NCBI RefSeq assembly: GCF_000283155.1
Contig: NW_004454265.1
Location: 3,040,201-3,104,200 of the forward strand
Direction: 5' to 3'
DNA from: Ceratotherium simum simum
Lineage: Eukaryota > Chordata > Mammalia > Perissodactyla > Rhinocerotidae
DNA: 64,000 nt
Positions 23,045-32,997 of the stretch are shown piece after piece. Under the pieces are notes generated by a model that did no database searches, was not told where the DNA came from, and was given only the letters and a program-made list of their open reading frames with translations. Position numbers and translations under genes: made by a program. Positions within the stretch are counted from its first letter, which is position 1; every line of letters starts with the position of its first letter.

Positions 23045-23810
23045 CAGAATTTTAAAAATTAAAATAAACAGTGTATATGGAAATGTTTTGCAAACTAATG
23101 CAATAATAGAGTGTATGTATTATCATTATTTACCTGTGTTAATTTTTCTTTTCCCATTGGCATCATCTCACAGAATATTCCATGATACAACTTCAGGGCA
23201 AAAGACAATCATACATATTTGAATTTTACTGGAATAGATAATCAAAATTGAGGTATTCATATTGGTCAAAGAATGTATGAAATGTTTAGCATGACTAAGC
23301 ATTTTTAAACCTGTTTATTAGTAATTAAAAGCAGTTATCTCTGATTTCTTGGGCTGAGTACAAATTAAGTAGGACATTCTGAAAAAAACTAGTCTTAAAA
23401 TAAGCCATGCTATATTCCTCAAGTGTACAAATTGTTGATTAGAATTGGAAAGTGAACAGAAGGGACTTAAAATAAAGACCTTCAATTTCAAATTAAAGCT
23501 GAAAATGGACCATGCCTGTCACTGGCATTAAAAAAGAGCTAAAAATTATGGGGGCTGAAATGGAAGTTGAGAATTTCTGAAATATTTAAATAATTTTGAT
23601 TTAAAATTTTTATACTTATTGATTGAAATGTGTATTTTGCCTTTTTATTTTAGTAGGCGATTTTGAATATTTTAGAATAAAAATAACTTTGTAGAAGACA
23701 TGAGAAATGATTTATTTTTGTATTTTCACATTTACTTTAATTTACACTTTTATAATACACTCTAACTTATCACACTTTGAATTCAATTGTATTTTGTTTT
23801 TCAATCATTT
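23045..23810. other. Unassigned AT-rich sequence
   Basis: Very AT-rich, with no open frame or family worth reporting. Confidence 0.6.
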
Positions 23811-23814
23811 AGGT

Positions 23815-24145
23815 CAGGGGTCAGCAGATTATGTTGTGCAGACCAAACCTGCACCTGTTTTTGTACAGTCTGCATACTAAGAATGCTTTTTTACGTTTTT
23901 AAATAGCTAGGGAAAAATCAAAAGAACAATAATATTTGTGGCAAGTAAAAATAATATGAAATTCTGATTTTAATGTCCGGAAATAAAGCTTCACTGTGAC
24001 GGAACCACACTCATTTGTTTACGTGGGGCTCGTGGCCACTCTCGAATCTCAGCGGCAGAGTTGAGCAGTGGCTGTAGTTCTCATGGCCCACAGTGCCGAA
24101 AATATTTACTGTTTGTCTTCTACAGAAAAAGTTTGCTGACTCCTT
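23815..24145 (+). mobile_element. hAT-type DNA transposon (MER1-like)
   Basis: Terminal inverted repeats CAGGGGTCAGCA and its counterpart TTTGCTGACTCCTT bound a ~330-base non-coding element. The interior phrases 'ACCTGTTTTTGTACAG', 'AAATAAAGCTTCACTGTGAC', 'CACTCATTTGTTTACG', 'CAGCGGCAGAGTTGAG' and 'AAAATATTTACTGTTTG' match the MER1-like hAT-Charlie MITE. A near-perfect 12-base direct repeat TTTCAATCATTW lies just outside both ends (23799 and 24147). Confidence 0.8.
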
Positions 24146-24149
24146 CTTT

Positions 24150-24910
24150 CAATCATTACTGTCAATAGAACAAAAATTATGTGAAAATCTTGATAATAAT
24201 AACATAGTATATCTGCAAGAAAAATAACATTTATATTTTAAATAAATAATTTATCAATCATCTATTTTTTTATTTTATTACTCTTCTAAATATCACTGGC
24301 CCATTAACAGAACATATAAAAACTATAGCTTTACATGTATCTTTTGAATTTTGGTATCTTCCATATATGTTTGTCAATGGGGCAGGGATGAACATGTTTC
24401 ATTTAACAGTTTGCTGACTTGATATATAACTTCAAGTGTTTAGTCATGTGGTAGGTGGGCCTCCATTTGAACTCTTGCTCCCTACTCTGCAATGTTAGGG
24501 GAGCTGAGAAACAGCAAACACAGAGAAGCTGAGAGGGTGGAGGAGGTGATGGCAGAGCACTGAATTGACAGAAGACGCTTAAAAAAAATGAGCAAATTAA
24601 AGTCAAAGAAGCATGCATATCTCTGTGCCCTGTGGGAATCTGTGGGCCCTAAGAACTAGATTAGCTCCAGGAAAACCTTTCTCTTCCTAAGTAACCCCAC
24701 ACATCAGGAAGGAGCAGGTTGAAGGACAGTAAGGTTGTCAGTCCTACTGCTACTTGATGATGAGACCTGACTAACTGAATCAGTCCATGCACCAAGGAAT
24801 CAGCAAGAATCCAGAGGTTATAGAAATATTAATTTCAAAATTATCTATCATAATGACCTTACATGAAACTTTGAACCCTGTGGCATTAAAGATGCAGCGC
24901 TTGATGTTAC
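24150..24910. other. Unassigned sequence
   Basis: No family recognised; the minus-strand frame 24403-24618 has no motif. Confidence 0.5.
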
Positions 24911-24914
24911 GACT

Positions 24915-24985
24915 CATTTGTCAGCAACGTTAGTTGAGTACCTTTTGGGTTCCAGACACTGACCAGGAGCAATGATATAGAACTA
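24915..24985 (-). repeat. L2 LINE, antisense, left part
   Basis: 'TTGAGTACCTTTTGGGTTCC' and 'AGACACTGACCAGGAGCAATG' (in pieces) are the antisense L2 tail. The same L2 resumes at 25291 after an inserted DNA element. Confidence 0.6.
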
Positions 24986-25290
24986 CATCGTCCAACATGA
25001 TGACCGCCGGCCGCTTATTGGCTACTGAGCCCTTCAGCTGTGGCTGGTCCAAACTGATGTGTATTCTAAGTGTAAAATACACACTAGATTTTGAAGATTT
25101 ACTACAAGAAAAAAAGAATGTAAAAGTTTTCATTTATAGTTTTTTATATTAGTTGCATGTTGAAAAAATAATATTTTAGATACATTGGGTTATATAAAAT
25201 GTTATTAAAATTAATTCTACCTTTTATAACGTGACTACTAGAAAATTTTAAATTACATATGTAGCTCCCATATTTCCACTGGACAGCATT
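24986..25290. mobile_element. DNA-transposon MITE inserted in L2
   Basis: The ~305 bases begin 'TCGTCCAACATGATG' and end 'TTTCCACTGGACAGCA', with the interior phrases 'GGCTACTGAGCCCTTCAGC', 'GTAAAATACACACTAGATTTTGAAG' (in pieces), 'GGGTTATATAAAATG' and 'TGACTACTAGAAAATTTTAAATTACATATGTAGCTC' (in pieces). I recognise this as a mammal-wide non-autonomous DNA transposon with GTCCA/TGGAC ends, but do not assign its name. It splits one L2 copy. Confidence 0.65.
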
Positions 25291-25690
25291 GGCATAGAAG
25301 GACAGAATGGGTGCCCTCGGGGAGCTCACATTTTAGGCAGCCAGATAAGTAAGCAAAGAATGGCAGATGACAAATGTAAACACGGGCTGCTTTGGCAGCA
25401 TCTAAGCAAGATGGCTGGATAAGCACAGGAGGGTCAGAGGAGCCTGCAGCGGGAGGTGATGCCTAGGATGAATCGTCAACGATGAACAGGAGACAACCTT
25501 CAGTCAGGCGAGAACATTCCAGGGAGAGAATACACATGGCAAATGCACAGCCATTTGAAATAGCTTATCGTGTTTGGGAAACTATTACTCGTTGGGTATA
25601 TTTAAAACCAGGATGGGTTAGTGGGAATGAGGGAAAGAAAGCTAGAGAGGTAGGCAGGGGCCACTTATGAAGGGCTTTGAAAGTCAGGCA
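25291..25690 (-). repeat. L2 LINE, antisense, right part
   Basis: 'ACAGAATGGGTGCCCTCGGGGAGCTCACATTTTAG' (in pieces), 'AGAACATTCCAGGGAGAGAATAC' (in pieces), 'GGCAAATGCACAG' and 'GGCCACTTATGAAGGGC' continue the L2 interrupted at 24986. Confidence 0.7.
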
Positions 25691-25699
25691 TTATGGAAA

Positions 25700-26220
25700 G
25701 TTTGGAGGAAATTTGGATCTGGTCTCACGTCTACAAATGTGCCATCTTCCAATAATGTTGGAAAAACACAAAAACTTTGGAGCGAATCTTCTCCAAAACA
25801 GCCTAATGTGAATTCTACAAATGTTATTAATTGTTCCTTTGCATTTGACCCATGAAGCAACTAACTTATGGCTAGTCAACCAGAAGAGGAGTGCCCATAA
25901 TATTATTGTGTGCTGTTTAAAATATAAATAATGCCAAAAAACCAAAAGGCCCTGTTAGATAACAGACAATATGGTTTTCTAAAGGATGAAAAAAAATTAC
26001 TTAGACAAAGGCTACTTCCTTTGGTTGTAATTCGTCAATTATTTATGCAAAAAGCAAGTGATATTCCGCTTCCAGGAGACAATGCAGCTTTACGTGCTTT
26101 ATGCAATCTTCATGAGAAAGAGACGAAGCCAAGACCTGCTCCCCTCCATGCCTGTCCCACTCCAGGGAACATGCCAGGATTCTCGGTCTCGTTCCACCTC
26201 TGGGCCGGGCACCGTAGTTG
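25700..26220 (+). pseudogene. Unidentified coding-like relic
   Basis: Two plus-strand pieces look more like protein than repeat. 25706-25855 reads with 'TSTNVPSSNNVGKTQKLW' and 'SSPKQPNVNST' before a stop; 25931-26220 reads with 'LLDNRQYGFLKDEKKLLRQR', 'LVVIRQLFMQKASDIP' and 'NAALRALCNLHEKE'. The second has the hydrophobic/charged spacing of a helical domain. Stops at about 25853-25930 separate them. I do not recognise the parent protein. It could be a decayed processed pseudogene or a chance open frame; no intron signals, poly(A) tail or TSD were found. Confidence 0.3.
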
Positions 26221-26299
26221 ATGGACGTGGGCACCCACTGTCTCTGCATCAGCAGTCCCAGTTTTAGACTCCACATTGAAAATGCTCACTGAGAAGAGC

Positions 26300-27880
26300 A
26301 CACTGTTGAAGAAGTCAGGAAAGCACTCAGGCTTCCACTGAAAAGGCTGACTGTGACCCTCACTGTTACAGTTTTTAGATGTGGTATCTGATTAATGTTT
26401 ATGAGCTTGGATTTCTCTTCACAGGCTAACTACTCCATTGTAATATCAAAGTTGAATTTTCAAAAGTGATTGAACTTTTCAATTTTCACTTTGGTCTTTT
26501 TCAATTCCTTAATTCTTTTGAACCGAAAAGTAGTCTTGATTGCTAGGGGTTGGAGGTAAATTAACCAATTGTTTAGCTGGATTGTGGAAAGTGAAGTGAA
26601 TAGTTCTGAAAGCCAGGCACTCCCATTAACACAAATAGTCAATTTTCCATACATTCCTGCCAACTTGCCTGGTTTCCAACCAAGACTAGCTGGATGTTTA
26701 GCCTGTCACTAGAGAGCCTGGTGTCGGACCTTGGTCCTCATTTCCTAAAGAACAGCATGGCTGAAGCAGTTTCTTCCACGTGCCTTCCTCATGGTCAGAC
26801 CCTGGGTTCACAGGTCTACTTCCGTTAAGGACTTCCTGCTTACCCTTTCCTTGTGCAGATGTCTCATTGTAGCCCACAGACCTATATCCTAAAGGCATGG
26901 GGGAAATAGAGTCAAACAGGAAGAACAGACAATGATGAATCTATTGCTTTGTTGAGACTGGGCTGTCAGCTGCTGTTTCAGTCATCTGTTTTTTCGTAGT
27001 CATTTGAGATGCTGAGTAACTGGAGGAAGTGACTGGTTCTTAAGTAATTGAAGAACAATACCTCTCCTGGGGATAATGAGTCATTTACATTGGAGCCATT
27101 TTTATTTTTTCATCTGGAAATATATAATGAAAAATTAATTTTGTGTTTTTAGCCTCTCATCATCCTGTGGTATTTAAACATGTTTTAAAAAGTGTATTAT
27201 TAACAAGTCTGCTTCCTTAGAGAAACCTTACTGATGTAGAATTTATAAACCCAAGGGAGGGCTGTATGAGCCACAGAGACAGAAGAGAGGAATGGTGGGA
27301 GTGACCGTGCTGTCCAGACTCCAGGAAGGTGAACACATCTGCGTCATCTGTTCCTCTCTGTCCTTCGGGCACTGCCTTTGTCAATTTGCTGCAACGCTGT
27401 CACAGGTGGGGTAGAGTGTGGAGCCAGAGAGTAGGGATGGGTTTCAGGAATGATGAAGAGCTTAGGAAGGCAGAATTAATGACTGTAGCATTCTCCCTTT
27501 GAAAACTGGACCCATCACTAGCAATGAAAACTCTGCAAAGGCACAAGAATTTTCTTAGGTGACTTTGGGCTGAAAAAACTGCCCTCCGCAGCCCCACAGG
27601 TCTGCATTCTTATGGCCTGATTTGTCGTGGTTAAGGGAGCAGCCCAGGCAATGTTTAAGGTTCATCTCAGTGTTTGTGGGTCATAGGTAATTCACTCCAT
27701 AGAGCTGAGGTTTGCTGAGCTTTGCCACACTGGCCAGTCAGTTCTAGCCATAATGAGGTGGCAGGTAAAAGTATCAGGGCAAAAAGAATAATTCTTCTTG
27801 GGGCGGTGGTGTTCATTTTCAGGAAACCTCTCCTGGAGGTATAATATGAAACAGATCATTGACTCCTGGCGTGGTTGTTT
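26300..27880. other. Unassigned sequence
   Basis: About 1.6 kb without recognised repeats or genes. Minus frames at 26460-26663, 26698-26898 and 27400-27597 lack motifs. Confidence 0.5.
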
Positions 27881-27884
27881 TTGT

Positions 27885-27912
27885 TGTTTGTTTGTTTGTT
27901 TGTTTGTTTGTG
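27885..27912. repeat. (GTTT)n microsatellite
   Basis: Runs of GTTT at the T-rich edge of the minus-strand ERE that follows; probably grew from its A-rich tail. Confidence 0.85.
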
Positions 27913-28160
27913 GCTTTTTTTGTGTGTGTGTGGGGAAGATTAGCCCTGAGCTAACATCTGTTGCCAATTCTCCTCTTTTTGCTGAGGAAGATTGGCCCTG
28001 GGCTGACATCCATGCCCATCTTCCTCCACTTTATATGGGACACCGCCACAGCATGGCTTGACAAGCAGTGCGTCGGTTCATGCCCGGGATCCGAACCAGC
28101 GAACCCGGGCAGCCGCAGCAGAGCACGCGCACTTAACCACCAAGCCACCGGGCCGCCCCC
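27913..28160 (-). repeat. ERE SINE, ATATAAAGTGG subtype
   Basis: Shows 'GGGGAAGATTAGCCCTGAGC', 'CTCCACTTTATATGGGACACC' (in pieces) and the reversed head 'CACCGGGCCGCCCCC'. TSD is not clean because both sides are T-rich (TTGTTTTTTTG right, TTGTTTTTGTTG left). Confidence 0.95.
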
Positions 28161-28304
28161 ATTGTTTTTTTGTTTTTAACTTTCAAAATATTTGGGAGCC
28201 GTCACATCTAATCTCTGACCAGTGCCATAGATACAGGCTCTCAAAGGAGGAAGGGGTGGTGAACTTGCACCTTTCTGTTGTGTGATTGCCCTGATCGGGG
28301 TCAG

Positions 28305-28418
28305 GTCACGGGGCTCGTGAGCACATCCTTGTTTCTATGTTGCGCTGACGCGGCGCTCTTGGAGCTCCTGGAACAGCTGTCGCAGGAGGCCTCTGAGCTC
28401 TCTCAGGCAGAAAGGCAG
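28305..28418 (+). other. Candidate exon (unconfirmed)
   Basis: A 114-base stretch lies between a usable acceptor-like 'GGGGTCAG' (28297-28304, with a C/T-containing run upstream) and a donor-like CAG|GTAATT (28419 on). The frame is open across it, phase 0 at both edges, and reads with 'ADAALLELLEQLSQEASELS' followed by 'QAERQ', an amphipathic-helix pattern. It is GC- and CpG-rich in an AT-rich neighbourhood. No gene identity was recognised, and no partner exon was seen nearby. It may equally be chance. Confidence 0.25.
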
Positions 28419-28424
28419 GTAATT

Positions 28425-29250
28425 GAAAGCAGCTCTGGACACTGGATCTGTTTCCCATCCTAGGTGTTGTTATCACCTAGACACAGCCTCTTGTGAAGGC
28501 TTTGTATCTGAGAAGTCTGCCTCCAAAGTCACCGTGGCGATTAATAATGTCCACACCTAAATCAAAATCCCTACTGCTGCTCTGGCTAGTAATAGAAGAC
28601 TCTTCCTGCTTCCTTCATAGAGTAGTTGACGACCGTCACTGCGTCTCTTTTGAGTGAAAGGATTTTAATTACGCAATGCTCAGGAGCACAAAGCTTCATC
28701 TCCTGGGGAGCAGACAATGGAGGCTCGTGATCAAAGCACAGTAAACCTTCTCTGAGGGTGTTTACACGTTTGTGACAGTGGCTGCGGTTGTCTCTGGTAG
28801 CAAGGACAATAAAGCAAAACCTTAGGGTGCTCTTTTCATTAGCCAATGACTTTACAGCCTGTGGTGGCTTTTTAACCATCCGTGTGTAAAATGGAGTGAT
28901 GTAATTTGTAATTACTGGAAATAACTAGTTTTTATTCCCCCCATGGATATTTAGGGCTTTCATATTATTTGAAAGATTCCAGTTGGCTTTGAAATAGTGC
29001 ATTAACAATGCCTTAATAGTCAGCACAGCCCACTGTGCATACAGGGAACTTCCAGAGGCTTCTGCCCCAGCCCTTTACTGGAGATTCCATTACTCCTGTG
29101 ACCAGAGTATGGCCACCATGTGGCGGTGCTGATTCCAAACAGATGACAAAAAGAAAAGTCACCCGGTCTCCTGGGGAAGAGACGGGATGGGAAGAAGAAA
29201 TGAAGTGTGAGAAGAAATGGGGATAGAGCACTCTGGGAAAGCAGAGAGAT
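28425..29250. other. Unassigned sequence
   Basis: No repeat family recognised. Frames at 28586-28879 (minus) and 29013-29262 (both strands) carry no motif. Confidence 0.5.
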
Positions 29251-29254
29251 TGGT

Positions 29255-29393
29255 GTTCTCATCCTAGCTGTACCACGTAGCAGGTGTGTGGACTAATCTC
29301 TCCCAGCCTCAGTTTCCTCATCTGTAAAATGGGAGTGGTAACATCTGCCTTGTTCAGAGAACCGATGAGATGATGTTGATAAATACATGAAAA
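29255..29393 (+). repeat. MIR SINE, interrupted by ERE
   Basis: 'CTCCCAGCCTCAGTTTCCTCATCTGTAAAATGGGAGTGG' (in pieces) is a well-kept MIR core; the MIR then runs into the ERE insertion at 29397. Confidence 0.9.
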
Positions 29394-29396
29394 GCA

Positions 29397-29640
29397 GGCC
29401 AGCCCCTGTGGCCTAGTGGTTAAGTTCAGGGTGCTCCACTTCAGCAGCCCGAGTTTGGTTCCTGGGCGTGGACCTACACCATTCGTCTGACAGTGGCCAT
29501 GCTGTGGTGGTGGCTCACATACAAAAAGGAATAAAAAAGAGGAAGATTGGCAACAGATGTTAGCTCAGGGGGAATCTTCCTCAGCAAAACATGAAATAAA
29601 ATAAAATAAAAATAAAATAATACAAAAATAAGATAAAATA
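29397..29640 (+). repeat. ERE-related SINE, older copy
   Basis: The head 'GGCCAGCCCCTGTGGCCTAG' and 'TGGTTAAGTTC' is followed by 'CCATGCTGTGGTGGTGGC' and 'GGAAGATTGGCAACAGATG', with an (AAAAT)n-rich tail at 29594-29640. It is more diverged than the other EREs, and one middle segment is missing. TSD GAAAAGCA at 29389-29396 and 29641-29648. Confidence 0.9.
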
Positions 29641-29649
29641 GAAAAGCAA

Positions 29650-30115
29650 TGGGATATATTGGAGTATATGAGGAAGCCATTTGATGTAAAACTAATTCGG
29701 CCTGACGTAGTCTGTTGAGCATGCATTGTGCATCTGCTTTAAACATTTACTATGTCCCAAAGACAAGAATGATGCCCTTAAAGATAAGGATGTAGCTTCC
29801 CCCCATAGCAGCATTTCTTTAAGGATAAACATCTCTTCCTGGAAACTAAGGATTAATTACTGAGCTGCTGTGCTCACCTGGTGACCACTGACCTGCTGAC
29901 CACGGACCTGCTGTGCCAGCTAAGCATCTCAGGACAGTAGTAAAAGAGACATTGCTGTCATATGTGAGGTGTGCTCTTTGTTGCAAGGCAGTGTAGAACC
30001 ACTCTGCACAGCCTACTTCTTTGGTGCCCTTCCTTCCTTGGGGAAAGGCAGGCCCCAGGCTATAGTCCTCAAACCTGGCTCCTAGTAAACTCACCCCAAT
30101 TTTTATTTTATAAAT
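29650..30115. other. Unassigned sequence
   Basis: Contains a local 'GACCACTGACCTGCTGACCACGGACCTGCTG' near-duplication (in pieces, ~29880-29912). Nothing else recognised. Confidence 0.5.
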
Positions 30116-30119
30116 TGAT

Positions 30120-30232
30120 TATGGATTATTTGCATTGACAATGTCTCTGATAGTGCTACACACGGTTCCTGGCTCAGTAAAAGGTGCTGAGTAAATCTAG
30201 ACTCCTTTCTTTGTTCATTCATCTGTAGCTTG
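30120..30232 (+). repeat. L2/MIR tail fragment
   Basis: 'GTTCCTGGCTCAGTAAAAGG' and 'TGCTGAGTAAATC' resemble 'GTGCCTGGCACATAGTAGGTGCTCAATAAAT', the shared L2/MIR tail. Confidence 0.5.
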
Positions 30233-30234
30233 TG

Positions 30235-30860
30235 CAGAGAGTGGTTGGATTTTTCCTGATCTCTTCCGAGAGAGCTGAATGAAAGATCAAGACTGCTGGA
30301 GCCCATCTGACCTCCCCAAATATCATCTTTCTGTTTTCTAGCAGGGCATTACGAATGACATTTTGCATTTCAGAACCTTGCGTGATGCCTAGGATATGGA
30401 TTTAATTTACAATTTGAACTCAGATCCCAATCAAACCAATCAATGTTAGAGAAAGTATGGCAGGAAGGAAAATTTTAAAAACCATGTGTATCTAGTTTGG
30501 AATGCTGAGTCAAGTTTTCTCGAGTGTCAGAGGTTTCTGGAAATATTTTCAAAGTTCTTTCATTAAAAAATGTTGTGACTGTTAGAGATAGGTGGTCGTA
30601 AATCCCCAGGGGGTGGTTGACAGCACCAACCCCATTTACAAGCAGGCCTTGGGTGGTAGCATCTTGCTCTGTTCCAGCTCTTGCAGTCTCACTGTCACAT
30701 CAGGAAACAGCTGTCGCTTGTCTCATCTACCATCAGTTGTTGCTGTGTTTAAGGCTGACACATTTTCAACTTGTGTATCTCCTTTTCCTCCAAGCAACTA
30801 GTGATATATAGGCCACAAACTCCAGACACGACATGGTCAGGTAGGACTTCCTTATCTCTT
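30235..30860. other. Unassigned sequence
   Basis: No repeat or gene recognised; two overlapping plus frames near 30592-30811 lack motifs. Confidence 0.5.
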
Positions 30861-30870
30861 CAAATAAAAT

Positions 30871-31275
30871 TTGTTGTTAGTTCCATCGAGTCTATTCTGA
30901 CTGCTAGCAACCGTGTGGACAGCACAGCGGAACCCTGCCCGGTCTTTCTGCGCCATCCTCTCACCTTCTGCTGCTGTATCAGACAGTGCTCCACCGCTGT
31001 TCATAGGGTTTTCATGGCCACTTTTTAGGAAGTGGGCGGCCAGTTCTTTCTTCCTAGTCTGTCTCAGTCTGGAAGCTCCGCTGAAACCTGTCCACCCTGG
31101 GTGACCTTGCTGGTATTTGAAACACTGGTGGCAGAGCTTTCCGCATCACAAAATGTGCAGCTGCCACAGTATGACAACTTACAGATGGGTGGTGTGGTTC
31201 CCTGACCAGGAAAGGAACCTCAGGCTGCACTGTGAGAGCCCAGAATCTTAACCCCTAGACCACCAGGGCTGGCTT
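30871..31275 (-). repeat. Mosaic SINE: tRNA-like head, RTE-like tail
   Basis: A 405-base minus-strand element exactly bounded by a 10-base TSD (CAAATAAAAT at 30861-30870, CTAATAAAAT at 31276-31285). Read on the minus strand, the head has a pol III A-box-like TGGTCTAGGGGTTAAG and B-box-like GGTTCCTTTCC, and it begins like ERE (AGCCAGCCCTGGTGG). The far end ('TAGACTCGATGGAACTAACA' then 'ACAAA') matches the 3' end of RTE/BovB-type LINEs. The combination resembles AfroSINE-type architecture. The open frames at 30771-31104 are by-products. Confidence 0.75.
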
Positions 31276-31449
31276 CTAATAAAATATATGAGATTAATTC
31301 TGCTCTGAGGCTGCCTCAGATGTCATTGTCATATTATTACTATTATCCTATTCATACTTAGAACTTAATATAGTAATATCAATATTAAAACATAATAAAT
31401 TTATATAACAGTGTTTAATAGTAATTACTACTTGTATATTATATATTAT

Positions 31450-31755
31450 GATAATATCTCTATTTGCTTAGTACCAACAAGGTGCCAGGCTTTATATACA
31501 TTGTTTTAAATCTTCACAACATCCAAGCAAGATGGAAATTGTTGTCCTGAGGTTACAGATAAGAAAAGTGCATGAGGCTCAGAGAGGCAACTTTTTGAAG
31601 TTGAAATGTTAGCAACTTTTCAGTGCCATTTGCTAGTCACTATCAAAGCTAGGATTCAGATAAGATCTAGGATTCAGAGATGATCCAGGATTCAGAGATG
31701 ATCCAGGATTCAGAGATGATCTGGTCTGACTCCAAAACCCAAGCAGCTTTCAACA
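31450..31755 (-). repeat. MIR SINE, antisense, expanded internally
   Basis: 'AAGGTGCCAGGCTTTATATAC', 'AAATCTTCACAACATCC' and 'ATGAGGCTCAGAGAGGC' give the antisense MIR order. The expected 'GCTAGGATTCGAACCC' part has turned into an 18-base tandem array (31651-31722). Confidence 0.75.
31651..31722. repeat. 18-bp minisatellite (4 units)
   Basis: Four consecutive 18-mers: the middle two are identical (AGGATTCAGAGATGATCC), the fourth differs by one base, and the first by a few. It lies where MIR has its 'AGGATTC' motif, so it probably began as a duplication of MIR sequence. Confidence 0.95.
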
Positions 31756-31759
31756 TGTC

Positions 31760-32305
31760 CTGCTGCGTCTCTGTCCTGGAAAGTGGACCACACTAGTAAA
31801 GATGTGTTGTGGATGGAATAACACCGTCTACAGCAGTTCATAACAGAGCTTAAAGAGCAGTTGCTATTTCAGTCTGTTAATGGTACAAATGTGCCAAATA
31901 AGTGTCACTTTCATGTGGGCAAAATTTAACTACCTCATGAACTACATTTACAAGGAGATGCTTAATTTACTGTGCGTTGTTTATAAGTGCTCTTGAGCGA
32001 GGTGAATCATTTAGGGCAATTTATTTTCCCAGTTACACAAGGGGTGGATTAATAGAATACCACAGAATTTCAAGCAAACTCAGCCAGCACAGGGTGGACA
32101 CAGCGGAGACGAGTACTAAGACAGCTGACCTTTGAACTTAAAGAGCCCTGATTCCTGTTTATAACCCTAATGCTGATATCACTGGCTTGCATTCTGCAAG
32201 ACCAACTTTTTTAGTGAATATAAAGCTTTTTCTTTTAGAAAATCTGAATTGAACCTTATTTACTAAAGATTTGTTTTCTTCCTTTTTTTTTTTTCTTACC
32301 ATACA
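31760..32305. other. Unassigned sequence
   Basis: Nothing recognised; the minus frame 32159-32383 mostly reads through a poly(T) run and the L2 start. Confidence 0.5.
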
Positions 32306-32309
32306 TAGT

Positions 32310-32992
32310 TTAGGCCAAAAAACTTGGGAGTCATCCTTGACACCTTTGTCTTCTGAATCCATCCAGAAACCCTGCTGGCTCACCTTAACAATATATTGAG
32401 AATCTGAACACTTCCTACCACCTCCTCAGTTATAGCCTGGTCTGAGCCACCATCATTTCTTGCCTGAATTTCTGTAATTACCTCCTAACTGGTCTCCTTA
32501 CCTCACCCCTGTCCCCATGGTCTGTTCTCAACACAACAGCCAGAATGATCCTTTTAAAACCTCAGGCAGCAGGTTTTAACTCTAACCCGCCTCTCTAGGG
32601 TTAACCCCCTGCTCTAACCCTCTGCTCTAACCCTCCGTGGGCTCCCCATCTCTCTCAGGGCAAACGCCTCTGTGCCCTGCGGGATCTTCCTCCCCTCCGT
32701 TGCCTCGCGGACCCCTTTTTCTGGCCTACCTCTCGCTCCTGCACTGCAGCACCGGCCCCCTTGCTGTTCTCAGGCATACTCCTCCTTCGCCCTGCTCCGG
32801 CGCTTCGTTCGCACGTAGCGCTCATCGCCTCACCCAGTACGCCCATCGCCTGCCTGCCTGCCTGCTGGAACGCAGCCACGGGGGAGCAGCGACCTTGCTT
32901 CCACTCACTGACCTGGCTCCAGGGCCTAGAAAAGTGCTGGCACACCGTAGATGTTCAGTAAATGTTTGCAGAGAGTTGAGTAAACGAAGGTG
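32310..32992 (+). repeat. L2 LINE, ORF2 end and 3' UTR
   Basis: Sense L2 in order: 'TTGGGAGTCATCCTTGACACC' (in pieces), 'CCTCCTAACTGGTCTCCTTACC' (in pieces), 'CAGCCAGAATGATCCTTTTAAAACC' (in pieces), 'TGGGCTCCCCATCTCTCTCAG', and the tail 'GTTCAGTAAATGTTTGCAG'. A GC-rich interval at about 32690-32900 is atypical. The 131-codon frame 32637-33032 lies in this repeat and is not a gene. Between 32578 and 32636, CTCTAACCC occurs three to four times as a local duplication. Confidence 0.8.
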
Positions 32993-32997
32993 GGGTG

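Noticed and set aside
31651..31722. CRISPR-like array
   Set aside because: Units are contiguous without spacers, in a mammalian genome; it is a minisatellite.
32578..32636. Repeated CTCTAACCC, like telomere repeats
   Set aside because: Spacing is irregular and the unit is not TTAGGG/CCCTAA; it is a small local duplication in L2.
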